In this document: positions 6,861-13,864 of the stretch, in pieces
Numbering within the stretch: position 1 is the stretch's first letter
How the letters are laid out: each line of letters starts with the position of its first letter
Origin: G020348385 sp964580235
GTDB lineage: Bacteria; Acidobacteriota; Aminicenantia; Aminicenantales; Aminicenantaceae
Direction: 5' to 3'
NCBI GenBank assembly: GCA_964580235.1
Contig: CAZOJY010000078.1
Coordinates: 1-16,972, forward strand
Length of the DNA stretch: 16,972 nucleotides
Translations under genes and position numbers: made by a program
Notes under the pieces: generated by a model
What the model saw: only the letters and a program-made list of their open reading frames with translations
Told to the model about the DNA's origin: nothing
The model's database searches: none

Positions 6861-7940
6861 ATGGGAAAAATCGACAAAACAACACGCAGACAGTACCGGA
6901 CGAAAGTCAAAGAAGAATTCCCGGAAACGTTTCAGTGGGGAGACCTCAAATTTCAAAAAAAACTCGCGTTGAGATATGGCGAGAATCCTGGCTATCCTGC
7001 AGCATTCTACAGCGAACCTGGAACATCTGGCCCCAACATGGCATCATTCGAGATCATTCAAGAAGGGACCAAAGGCCTGAGCTACATCAATCTTGGAGAT
7101 ATGGATTTGGGACTCAGACTTGTAAAGAAACTTTCCAGCATCTATCCAAATCGAAAAATCTGTGTTCTTGTGAAACATGAAATGCCGAGCGGCGTGGCGA
7201 TGGGCGAGGGTCCAGTAAATGTATTTCAGAAAGCATGGGGATGTGATCCCCTTTCGAATTTTGGGAGTGTTGATGTGTTAAATCACCCGGTCGATAAGAC
7301 TTTAGCAGAAATCATAGTTGAGAAGAGCCGAAATGTAGAAGTGGTGTTTGCTCCGGATTTTACGCCAGATGCTCTTGAAGTTCTGGCAACAAGAAACCCG
7401 TTGCGCGTAATAAGGCTTGCTGCAGCGATCGATCAACCGGCCCTGGACAATGGCCTGGAATTCAAAAGAGTAGAGGGCGGCCTCCTTGTCCAAAAGCGGT
7501 TTGGTTCCAGGATTGTATCTGCGGATTCGGTGGAAGTTGTCTCTGAGAGAAATGCTGCAAAACATGAAGTTGAAGCTGCCATTTTCTGCTGGACCGTTGC
7601 CTGTTTCACCCGGTCTAATGCTATCGTAATCGGCTCCCCAGACAAAATCCACGGGATAGGGTCGGGACAGAGAAGCCGTATTGATGCTGCAGAGGATGCC
7701 ATCAAGTTTTCAAAACGCGGCTACGGATCTGAAGGCTGTATCATGGCTTCGGATGCTTTCATGCCATTCACGGATGTTGTCGAACTTGCTGCCAAGAGTG
7801 GAATTACAGCAATCATTTATCCTTTGGGTTCAGTCAGAGACCAGGATGTCCTCGAGAAAGCAAACAAATTAGGGCTGGCCATGATCGTCACTAAAAAACC
7901 GGGAGAAACAGACAGCGAAAGGTGCTTTTTACACAGATGA
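6861..7940 (+). CDS. purH: AICAR transformylase, stand-alone PurH C-terminal domain
   Basis: Would transfer a formyl group from 10-formyl-tetrahydrofolate to AICAR, giving FAICAR. Of bifunctional PurH (roughly 510 residues in most bacteria) only the transformylase half is present: 359 residues with LRYGENPGYPAAFY (37-50), KGLSYINLGD (71-80), the catalytic Lys105-His106 in VKHEMPSGVA, IGSGQRSRIDAAEDA and ASDAFMPFTDVVE. It ends with LGLAMIVTKKPGE and CFLHR, close to the family's usual C-terminus. The N-terminal IMP cyclohydrolase domain is absent and is functionally replaced by the PurO gene immediately upstream. This reads as a complete separate gene and not a truncation, because it has its own ATG and a strong GAGGAG ribosome site (6845-6850). 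Residue conservation says it is active. Confidence 0.88.
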   Translation: MGKIDKTTRRQYRTKVKEEFPETFQWGDLKFQKKLALRYGENPGYPAAFYSEPGTSGPNMASFEIIQEGTKGLSYINLGDMDLGLRLVKKLSSIYPNRKICVLVKHEMPSGVAMGEGPVNVFQKAWGCDPLSNFGSVDVLNHPVDKTLAEIIVEKSRNVEVVFAPDFTPDALEVLATRNPLRVIRLAAAIDQPALDNGLEFKRVEGGLLVQKRFGSRIVSADSVEVVSERNAAKHEVEAAIFCWTVACFTRSNAIVIGSPDKIHGIGSGQRSRIDAAEDAIKFSKRGYGSEGCIMASDAFMPFTDVVELAAKSGITAIIYPLGSVRDQDVLEKANKLGLAMIVTKKPGETDSERCFLHR

Positions 7941-7957
7941 TTTTTCAGTAGAAAAAT
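7940..7957 (+). terminator. AT-rich stem-loop at the end of the purine operon
   Basis: ATTTTTC and GAAAAAT form a seven-base-pair stem with a four-base loop (AGTA), overlapping the last base of the stop codon. It lies just upstream of the malic enzyme promoter. With only one G-C pair and no following T-run it would be a feeble terminator, so the label is tentative. Confidence 0.2.
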
Positions 7958-7965
7958 TATTCGGC

Positions 7966-7993
7966 TTGACTTAAAATTTAAGAGGATTATAAT
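7966..7993 (+). promoter_or_regulatory. Sigma-70-type promoter of the malic enzyme gene, with a palindrome in its spacer
   Basis: TTGACT (7966-7971) and a perfect -10 TATAAT (7988-7993) are separated by 16 bases, and a transcript would start near 8000. A 13-base palindrome CTTAAAATTTAAG (7970-7982) covers the end of the -35 and most of the spacer. A protein bound there would block RNA polymerase, but the palindrome is AT-rich and could be chance. Confidence 0.65.
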
Positions 7994-8068
7994 AACCTAT
8001 TTTTATTCCTTAAGAATTAATATTTTGGCTTCTTGTTGCGGATGCAAGGGGGCCATCAGGAGGGTCTC

Positions 8069-9418
8069 ATGAAAGAAGTTACAGTGGAAGAATTGCTGGC
8101 GAAAGCGGAGCAGCCTTCTAAAGATGCTCTGCGCCTTCATCCCTTTTATAGGGGGAAAATCGAAGTTATTCCAAAGTGCCGGATAAGAGATTTTAATGAT
8201 TTCGGTGTTTGGTACACGCCTGGAGTGGCAGCCCCTTGTAAAAAAATCCAAGCGGATATCGAAAAAGCTTACGAGATGACGAACAAATGGAACTTTGTAG
8301 CTGTGGTTTCGGATGGATCACGCGTTCTTGGCCTTGGGGACATTGGCCCCGAAGCTGGGCTGCCAGTCATGGAAGGAAAGGCACTTCTATACAAATATCT
8401 GGGTGGTGTGGATGCCTTTCCCATCTGTCTGGATACGAAAGAACCCGAAGAAATTATCCAGGCCGTGAAATGGCTTCAGCCGACATTCGGCGGAATTAAC
8501 CTCGAAGACATCGCCCACCCCAAATGTTTTCATATCCTAGATACACTCAGGCAAGAGATGGAAATTCCGGTTTGGCACGACGACCAGCAGGGAACAGCCT
8601 GTGTGACGGTGGCTGGTCTGCTGAATGCGGTAAAAATTGTCGGGAAGAGCATGAAGGACATAAAAGTGGCCATGATCGGAGCTGGCGCCGCAAATATCGC
8701 TATCTCCAGGCTCATCATCACTGCCGGAGTCAATCCAGAAAACATCATTGCCGTGGATTCTAAAGGCATTCTGCGCAGAGATAGAGGGGATAAAATGATG
8801 CTGAAGACTAAATACAAACAAAAATGGCACTTGTGTGAAACTACAAATCCCAAGGGTATTAAGGGAGATATAAAAGAAGCGATGGAAGGAGCCGATGTTG
8901 TGCTCTCTGCCTCTAAACCAGGACCTGGGGTCATTAAAAAAGAATGGGTCGAACAGATGGCTGAGGATGCTATTGTGTTCTCATCTGCCAATCCGATTCC
9001 AGAGATTTGGCCATGGGAAGCCAAAGAAGCAGGAGCAAGAATTGTTGCCACTGGGCGATCGGATTTTCCTAACCAAGTTAACAACTCTCTTGGATTCCCG
9101 GGAATTTTCCGGGGAGCCTTGGATATTCGCGCCACAAAAATCACAGATGAAATGTGTATAGAGGCCGCCAAAGAATTAGCCCAAGTTGCAGAAGACAATG
9201 GAATTAACGAAGATTACATCGTGCCTAATATGGATGAATGGGAAGTTTTTCCAAGGGAAGCTGTCGCCGTTGGAAGCAAAGGAATAGAACAAGGTGTGGC
9301 AAGAATCAAGCGGCCTGCCAATGAAAGATTCAAACAGGCGGAAGCAATCATTAAAAAAGCCCGAGAAGAAGTGCAACTGATGATGAGAGAAGGATTCATC
9401 CAGGATCCCGATAGATAA
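8069..9418 (+). CDS. Malic enzyme (NAD(P)-dependent malate dehydrogenase, decarboxylating)
   Basis: Catalyses oxidative decarboxylation of malate to pyruvate with reduction of NAD(P), linking the TCA cycle to pyruvate; cytoplasmic. Visible motifs in the 449-residue form are FGVWYTPGVA (45-54) with the general-acid Tyr49, MEGKALL with the catalytic Lys104, FGGINLEDI (140-148) and PVWHDDQQGTA (167-177) supplying the metal-binding acidic residues, and the dinucleotide loop IGAGAAN (203-209). The second strand ends AVDSKG with Asp230, which favours NAD over NADP in related enzymes; that is inference. Bacterial relatives usually read HDDQHGTA, and the His-to-Gln change here is a small oddity. About ten extra basic residues around 236-252 look like a lineage-specific loop. 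ATG 8069 is preferred to an upstream in-frame start at 8033 because AGGAGGG (8058-8064) sits four bases before it. Confidence 0.92.
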   Translation: MKEVTVEELLAKAEQPSKDALRLHPFYRGKIEVIPKCRIRDFNDFGVWYTPGVAAPCKKIQADIEKAYEMTNKWNFVAVVSDGSRVLGLGDIGPEAGLPVMEGKALLYKYLGGVDAFPICLDTKEPEEIIQAVKWLQPTFGGINLEDIAHPKCFHILDTLRQEMEIPVWHDDQQGTACVTVAGLLNAVKIVGKSMKDIKVAMIGAGAANIAISRLIITAGVNPENIIAVDSKGILRRDRGDKMMLKTKYKQKWHLCETTNPKGIKGDIKEAMEGADVVLSASKPGPGVIKKEWVEQMAEDAIVFSSANPIPEIWPWEAKEAGARIVATGRSDFPNQVNNSLGFPGIFRGALDIRATKITDEMCIEAAKELAQVAEDNGINEDYIVPNMDEWEVFPREAVAVGSKGIEQGVARIKRPANERFKQAEAIIKKAREEVQLMMREGFIQDPDR

Positions 9419-9425
9419 AAAAAAA

Positions 9426-9446
9426 CTTGACAGAAACACACTCAAG
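9426..9446 (+). promoter_or_regulatory. HAIR-like operator for HspR, overlapping the dnaK promoter
   Basis: CTTGACA, seven bases, then ACTCAAG. The HAIR element recognised by HspR in Streptomyces and relatives is CTTGAGT-N7-ACTCAAG; the right half is identical, the left half matches five of seven positions and the spacer is exactly seven. The symmetry extends outward to a nine-base perfect inverted repeat, AAAACTTGA (9422-9430) and TCAAGTTTT (9442-9450). The -35 hexamer lies within the left half, so bound HspR should exclude RNA polymerase. An hspR gene lies in the same operon (12574-12987). Confidence 0.8.
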
Positions 9447-9455
9447 TTTTATATT
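9427..9455 (+). promoter_or_regulatory. Promoter of the dnaK operon
   Basis: A perfect -35 TTGACA (9427-9432), 17 bases, then TATATT (9450-9455), which matches the -10 consensus at five of six positions. Transcription would begin near 9462, with a leader of about 40 bases. The promoter starts only nine bases after the malic enzyme stop codon. It is a housekeeping-type promoter, consistent with control by a repressor (HspR) and not by a dedicated heat-shock sigma factor. Confidence 0.8.
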
Positions 9456-9499
9456 GTAACTGTACTAAAAATAATCTTGGTTTTTATCGGAGGAAATAA

Positions 9500-11440
9500 A
9501 TGGCAAAAATTATAGGCATTGATTTAGGGACAACAAATTCTGTTGTGGCCATTACAGAAGGAGATAAACCCAAAATCATTCCGAACGAAGAAGGAGGGCG
9601 GACCACTCCATCGGTTGTCGCTTTCACTGAGAAAGGCGAACGTTTGGTGGGCCAAGTCGCAAAGAGACAAAGGATCACGAATCCAGAGAACACCATTTAC
9701 TCGATTAAAAGATTCATGGGCCGGCGTCAGAATGAAGTTCCTGATGAAATCAGTCAGGTCCCGTTTAAAGTGGCAAAGGATTCCAAAGGAAATGCTGTTG
9801 TCGAAGCGTTAGGCAAAAAGTATGCCCCACCTGAAATTTCGGCAATAATACTGCAGAAGCTGAAGAAGGCCGCTGAAGATTATCTTGGAGAAAAAGTGGA
9901 GAAGGCTGTCATCACTGTCCCGGCCTATTTTAACGACAGCCAGAGGAAAGCGACCAAAGATGCCGGAACCATCGCTGGACTGGAAGTGGTGCGAATCATC
10001 AACGAACCCACAGCAGCAGCTCTTGCTTATGGTATGGACAAAAAAAAGGATCAGACCATAGCTGTGTATGATTTTGGCGGCGGGACTTTTGATATATCCA
10101 TACTGGAAGTAGGGGAAGGCGTTGTCGAAGTCAAATCAACAAATGGAGACACACATCTAGGAGGAGATGATATCGACCAGAGAGTACAGGACTGGCTGGT
10201 GTCTGAGTTCAAGAAGGAATCTGGCATCGATTTGACCAAAGATAAAATGGCTCTGCAGCGGCTGAAAGAAGCAGCAGAAAAAGCAAAAATGGAGCTGTCT
10301 ACCACCATGGAAACAGAGATCAACCTTCCTTTCATTACAGCCGATGCTTCAGGGCCAAAACACCTTCTGATGAAACTTTCTCGTTCTAAGCTGGAACAGC
10401 TTATGGAAGACCTGATCGAAAGGACCAAACAACCATGCATCCAGGCTCTTAAAGATGCTGGCTTAAAGCCCGAAGACATCAATGAGGTCATCCTCGTGGG
10501 CGGCTCTACGCGCATTCCGATGGTTCAAAAATCAGTTAAGGACCTATTTCAGAAGGAACCTCATAAGGGGGTTAATCCGGATGAAGTCGTCTCTGCAGGA
10601 GCCGCGATTCAGGGTGCTGTACTGGCAGGAGATGTGAAGGATGTGCTCCTTCTCGACGTGACCCCGTTGACTCTCGGTATAGAAACTTTGGGAGCAGTAT
10701 TCACAAAGATGATTCCCAGGAATACAACCATCCCCACCAAAAAAACAGAAATTTTTTCGACAGCCTCTGATAACCAACCGAGCGTAGAGATTCATGTTTT
10801 GCAGGGAGAAAGGGAAATGGCTTCTAACAACAGGTCATTAGGCCGGTTTCATCTTGATGGAATCCCGCCTGCTCCGAGGGGCATTCCCAAAATTGAAGTC
10901 ACCTTCGATATCGATGCCAATGGTATTCTTCATGTGTCGGCCAAGGATGTGGGAACGGGAAAGCAGCAAGCTATCACGATTACCGGGCATTCCGGTTTGG
11001 ATGAACAAGAGATTGATCAAATGGTGAAGGATGCCGATGCTCACTCAGCCGAAGACAAAAAAAGACGAGAGGTCATCGACAAAAAAAATCAAGCAGATCA
11101 GATGGTTTATAGTTTGGAAAAACTGCTGCGGGAAAATAAGGACAAAATTCCTGCGGATGAAGCGGCTCGAGTCCAGGCTGAAATAGATAATACGAAAAAA
11201 GCGGCTGAAGGGGAAGATGCGGAAGCCATTAAGCAAGCTCTAGAAAAGCTTTCGCAGGCATCGCACAAACTCACCGAAATGATGTACCAACAGGCCACCC
11301 AACAGCAGCAAGCTCAACAGCAGGCTGGAGGTTCTCAAGAAGCCTCTGGAGATCAGGCTCAATCTCAAAAGCAAGAGACAGAAGAAGACTCAGAAGAAGA
11401 AGTGATCGATGCTGAGGTTGTAGACGAAGAGAAAAAATAA
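9500..11440 (+). CDS. dnaK: Chaperone protein DnaK (Hsp70)
   Basis: The ATP-dependent Hsp70 chaperone, which binds exposed hydrophobic peptide segments and works with DnaJ and GrpE in protein folding and disaggregation in the cytoplasm. At 646 residues it is full length. The ATPase domain shows IGIDLGTTNSVVAI at the N-terminus, NEPTAAALAYG, YDFGGGTFDISIL and VILVGGSTRIPMVQ. The interdomain linker VLLLDVTPLTLGIET precedes the substrate-binding domain, and a helical lid leads into a Gln-rich stretch and the acidic tail EEVIDAEVVDEE typical of bacterial DnaK. GGAGGA (9489-9494) lies five bases before the ATG. It is the first gene of the operon. In Streptomyces, DnaK also acts as co-repressor with HspR, so its location here makes a feedback loop plausible. 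No grpE follows it, unlike the actinobacterial order. Confidence 0.98.
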   Translation: MAKIIGIDLGTTNSVVAITEGDKPKIIPNEEGGRTTPSVVAFTEKGERLVGQVAKRQRITNPENTIYSIKRFMGRRQNEVPDEISQVPFKVAKDSKGNAVVEALGKKYAPPEISAIILQKLKKAAEDYLGEKVEKAVITVPAYFNDSQRKATKDAGTIAGLEVVRIINEPTAAALAYGMDKKKDQTIAVYDFGGGTFDISILEVGEGVVEVKSTNGDTHLGGDDIDQRVQDWLVSEFKKESGIDLTKDKMALQRLKEAAEKAKMELSTTMETEINLPFITADASGPKHLLMKLSRSKLEQLMEDLIERTKQPCIQALKDAGLKPEDINEVILVGGSTRIPMVQKSVKDLFQKEPHKGVNPDEVVSAGAAIQGAVLAGDVKDVLLLDVTPLTLGIETLGAVFTKMIPRNTTIPTKKTEIFSTASDNQPSVEIHVLQGEREMASNNRSLGRFHLDGIPPAPRGIPKIEVTFDIDANGILHVSAKDVGTGKQQAITITGHSGLDEQEIDQMVKDADAHSAEDKKRREVIDKKNQADQMVYSLEKLLRENKDKIPADEAARVQAEIDNTKKAAEGEDAEAIKQALEKLSQASHKLTEMMYQQATQQQQAQQQAGGSQEASGDQAQSQKQETEEDSEEEVIDAEVVDEEKK

Positions 11441-11468
11441 TTGCTTTCCAGGATGAGGAAGGTCCGGG

Positions 11469-12572
11469 ATGGCGCACGATTATTATAAAATTTTAGGAGT
11501 AGAAAAAAGTGCCTCTACAGCCGACATAAAAAAGGCTTACCGGAAACTGGCACGAAAATACCATCCTGATCTAAATCCTGGGGATAAGGCCGCTGAGGAG
11601 AAATTCAAAGAAATTCAGGAAGCCTATGCTGTCTTGAGCGATTCTAAGAAACGCACCCAATACGACCAATTTGGGTTTGTCGGTGATATTCCTCCTGGAG
11701 GCTCTCACCAGCAGTCCTATTCATCCGGCTTCGATGGATTCGATTTTTCTAGCTTCGGCTCATCTCCCTTCCAGGACGTTTTTAGCAATATATTTGGAGC
11801 TCGGACACAGCCCGCACGAAGACCTCAAAGGGGAGAAGATCTTCATTACACGATGAAGGTTGGCTTTCAAGACGCTGTAGATGGAGTGAAAACACGGATA
11901 AAGCTCACTCGGATGATCAGCTGTTCTTCTTGTCAAGGAAAGGGATATGTCGGAAGCGAAGGGCAGAGTATGTGTCCCGCCTGTGGAGGAAGCGGCCAAA
12001 CTTCCATGCAAAGAGGATTCATGAAATTTGCCTCCCCATGTCACACATGCGGAGGAACAGGTAAAACACCTGGAACACAATGTTCCGATTGCCGCGGCTC
12101 AGGCCTTGTGTCCAAATCGCATCTCATCAGTGTCCGGATTCCGGCAGGAGTCAATACGGGATCCAAAGTTCGAATTGCAGGAAAAGGAAACGCAGGCAGG
12201 AATGGGGGGCCCACAGGAGACCTCTTCATCACCATCGAAGTGGATACCCATCCGTTCTTCAAACGGAAAGGCAAGAATATCTATGTCAAAGTCCCGATCA
12301 CAGTGCCTGAAGCAACGCTTGGGGCCAAGCTTGATGTGCCAACTCTTTACGGAAAGACGACAATCCGGATTCCTCCCGGAACAAAATCAGGACAAATGTT
12401 CAGGCTCCGGGACAAGGGAACCCCTGTCCCCGGCAAACGGATTAAGGGGGACCAGTATGTGGAGGTTTCCATCGTTCCTCCTCCTTTTAATGACCAAAAA
12501 ATTCGAGAACTGATGAAAGAACTCCAAAAAATCTCGAAGGACAATCCAAGAGAGAAATTAGGGATTCATTAA
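11469..12572 (+). CDS. dnaJ: Chaperone protein DnaJ (Hsp40, type I)
   Basis: The Hsp40 co-chaperone that stimulates the DnaK ATPase and delivers substrates. The J domain is at residues about 4-68 with the essential HPD at 32-34. The segment 70-110 is rich in Gly, Phe, Ser and Asp but has few Gly-Gly runs. The zinc-binding region has all four motifs intact: CSSCQGKG (152-159), CPACGGSG (169-176), CHTCGGTG (191-198) and CSDCRGSG (205-212). The C-terminal substrate-binding beta domains follow. At 367 residues it is a normal type I DnaJ, not a CbpA-like protein. It starts 28 bases after the dnaK stop with GAGGAAGG (11455-11462) as ribosome site, and it ends one base before hspR. Confidence 0.96.
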   Translation: MAHDYYKILGVEKSASTADIKKAYRKLARKYHPDLNPGDKAAEEKFKEIQEAYAVLSDSKKRTQYDQFGFVGDIPPGGSHQQSYSSGFDGFDFSSFGSSPFQDVFSNIFGARTQPARRPQRGEDLHYTMKVGFQDAVDGVKTRIKLTRMISCSSCQGKGYVGSEGQSMCPACGGSGQTSMQRGFMKFASPCHTCGGTGKTPGTQCSDCRGSGLVSKSHLISVRIPAGVNTGSKVRIAGKGNAGRNGGPTGDLFITIEVDTHPFFKRKGKNIYVKVPITVPEATLGAKLDVPTLYGKTTIRIPPGTKSGQMFRLRDKGTPVPGKRIKGDQYVEVSIVPPPFNDQKIRELMKELQKISKDNPREKLGIH

Positions 12573-12573
12573 A

Positions 12574-12987
12574 ATGAATAAAAGGGAAGGCTCCAAGAAA
12601 TTTTATCACATCAGTGCTGTCGCCCAGATATATGATATTCACCCGCAAACACTCCGATTGTATGAACGAGAAGGCCTGCTCAAACCTTCTCGAAGTGAAG
12701 GCAACACGCGTCTATACAGTGAAGATGACCTGAAGCAGCTCGAATTCATCATCAGTCTGACCCGAGATTTAGGGGTTAACCTGGCGGGTGTCGAAGTCAT
12801 CATGAACATGAAACAAAAAATGGATCAAATCGAATCGGAGGTAAATGAATTTTTAGAATATATTAGAAGAGAATTTGTTGAAGGCCAGGAAGATGAGTTT
12901 GAGCAGAGACGGCAGGCTCTGATCCGGATCAATCCGGGAAAAATCGTAAAAATCGAAAGAATAGAAAAGACAAAGGATGCGAAATAA
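12574..12987 (+). CDS. hspR: Heat-shock repressor HspR, MerR family
   Basis: A 137-residue MerR-type DNA-binding protein. Residues about 12-80 are the winged helix-turn-helix: ISAVAQIYDIHPQTLRLYER then GLLKPSRSEGNTRLYSEDDL, very close to HspR, with the HPQTLR recognition region. The remainder is a coiled-coil dimerisation helix (about 74-105) and a short basic tail. HspR represses chaperone operons by binding HAIR elements and is released under heat stress when DnaK is titrated. Position right after dnaJ, as in Streptomyces, and the HAIR-like site at the head of this operon make the assignment strong. Translation is probably coupled: only one base separates it from the dnaJ stop and its own ribosome site is weak (AGGG). 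It overlaps the next gene by 11 bases. Confidence 0.92.
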   Translation: MNKREGSKKFYHISAVAQIYDIHPQTLRLYEREGLLKPSRSEGNTRLYSEDDLKQLEFIISLTRDLGVNLAGVEVIMNMKQKMDQIESEVNEFLEYIRREFVEGQEDEFEQRRQALIRINPGKIVKIERIEKTKDAK

Positions 12988-13864
12988 GTTTAAAGAGTCG
13001 CTCGATTCCAAAAATATTTCTCGCTACTTCAAACAAATTGCTAAATTCCCTCAATTGAGTCCGAAGGAAGAAAAGGAGCTTGGGCGACTCATCCAAAAGG
13101 GAGATAAAAAAGCTTTGGGGAACCTGATCGAATCAAATTTGAAGTTTGTTGTTTCCTACGTGAAAAAATATCGGGGGATGGGATTGGGCCTCCCGGATCT
13201 TATCAACGAAGGGAATCTTGGATTAATTGAAGCCGCAAAACGGTTTAATCCAGCAAAAAATGTCAAATTCATTTCATATGCCGTATGGTGGATCAGACAG
13301 GCCATCATAGTTGCTTTAACCAAGTATTCCCGAATTTATCACATTCCGCAAAAGCTGTCTGACCAAATCTCTGAAATGAAAAGGATAAAGGTTCAACTGA
13401 AAAAAAAGTTAGGAAGGGAAGCGGCAAGAGATGAGATAGCAAAGTGCATGAGAATTTCTGTTGAGGATGTGGAAGAATTAGAAATTTTAGCAGGCAAGGA
13501 CATATCACTGAGCTATAAATACTACGATGATGATGTGGAAGTGGGTGACAGAATAACAGACAGCATGTCCCCTTCTGTGGAGTATCAGATTATAAAAAAT
13601 TCCGTACAGGAAAATATCAGAGATATCCTGAATGAATTGGAAGAAAAGGAAGCAGATGTGCTAAAATTAAGATTTGGGATACTTGATAAAAGATTAGAAA
13701 TAAAATATGGCGTTAAGGACACAGAGCAGAATCCGAAGACGCTTCAGGAAATTGGAGATAAACTCAATTTGACAAGGGAGAGGATAAGGCAGATAGAAAA
13801 GAAAGCCATGAGAAAGTTGGCCCGTTCCCATAAACTTCAGCAATTAAGAGGATACCTGAACTGA
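12977..13864 (+). CDS. Sigma-70 family RNA polymerase sigma factor (RpoD-like, group 2 size) with region 4 insertion
   Basis: A 295-residue sigma factor without region 1.1 or the large non-conserved region of primary sigmas. Region 1.2 starts near residue 13 (ISRYFKQIAKFPQLSPKEE). Region 2 holds NLKFVVSYVKKYRG, DLINEGNLGLIEAAKRF and FISYAVWWIRQAI, covering core binding, DNA melting and -10 recognition. Region 3 spans about 123-200. Region 4 contains LKLRFGI (229-235) and the -35-binding helix-turn-helix TLQEIGDKLNLTRERIRQIE (255-274). Between these, where most sigmas have a few residues, about 16 mostly charged residues (236-251) are inserted. No RpoH-specific box was recognised. It overlaps hspR by 11 bases and the downstream AAA+ gene by one, so it belongs to the dnaK operon. 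Whether it is a stress sigma or a lineage's principal sigma is open; the length argues for an alternative factor. Confidence 0.9.
   Translation: MRNKFKESLDSKNISRYFKQIAKFPQLSPKEEKELGRLIQKGDKKALGNLIESNLKFVVSYVKKYRGMGLGLPDLINEGNLGLIEAAKRFNPAKNVKFISYAVWWIRQAIIVALTKYSRIYHIPQKLSDQISEMKRIKVQLKKKLGREAARDEIAKCMRISVEDVEELEILAGKDISLSYKYYDDDVEVGDRITDSMSPSVEYQIIKNSVQENIRDILNELEEKEADVLKLRFGILDKRLEIKYGVKDTEQNPKTLQEIGDKLNLTRERIRQIEKKAMRKLARSHKLQQLRGYLN

Noticed and set aside
8530..9198. 222-codon minus-strand frame within the malic enzyme gene
   Set aside because: Antisense shadow: no ribosome site, low-complexity Ser/Ala/Ile composition, and full overlap with a conserved gene.
9422..9450. CIRCE element or intrinsic terminator at the dnaK inverted repeat
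   Set aside because: CIRCE is TTAGCACTC-N9-GAGTGCTAA, which does not match; the stem is AT-rich and overlaps a near-perfect promoter, so an operator of HAIR type explains it better.
10051..10515. 154-codon minus-strand frame within dnaK
   Set aside because: Long antisense frames opposite dnaK are a well-known codon-bias artefact; no start context or homology supports it.
12028..12513. 161-codon plus-strand frame inside dnaJ
   Set aside because: Out-of-frame shadow of the dnaJ C-terminal domains, with no ribosome site.
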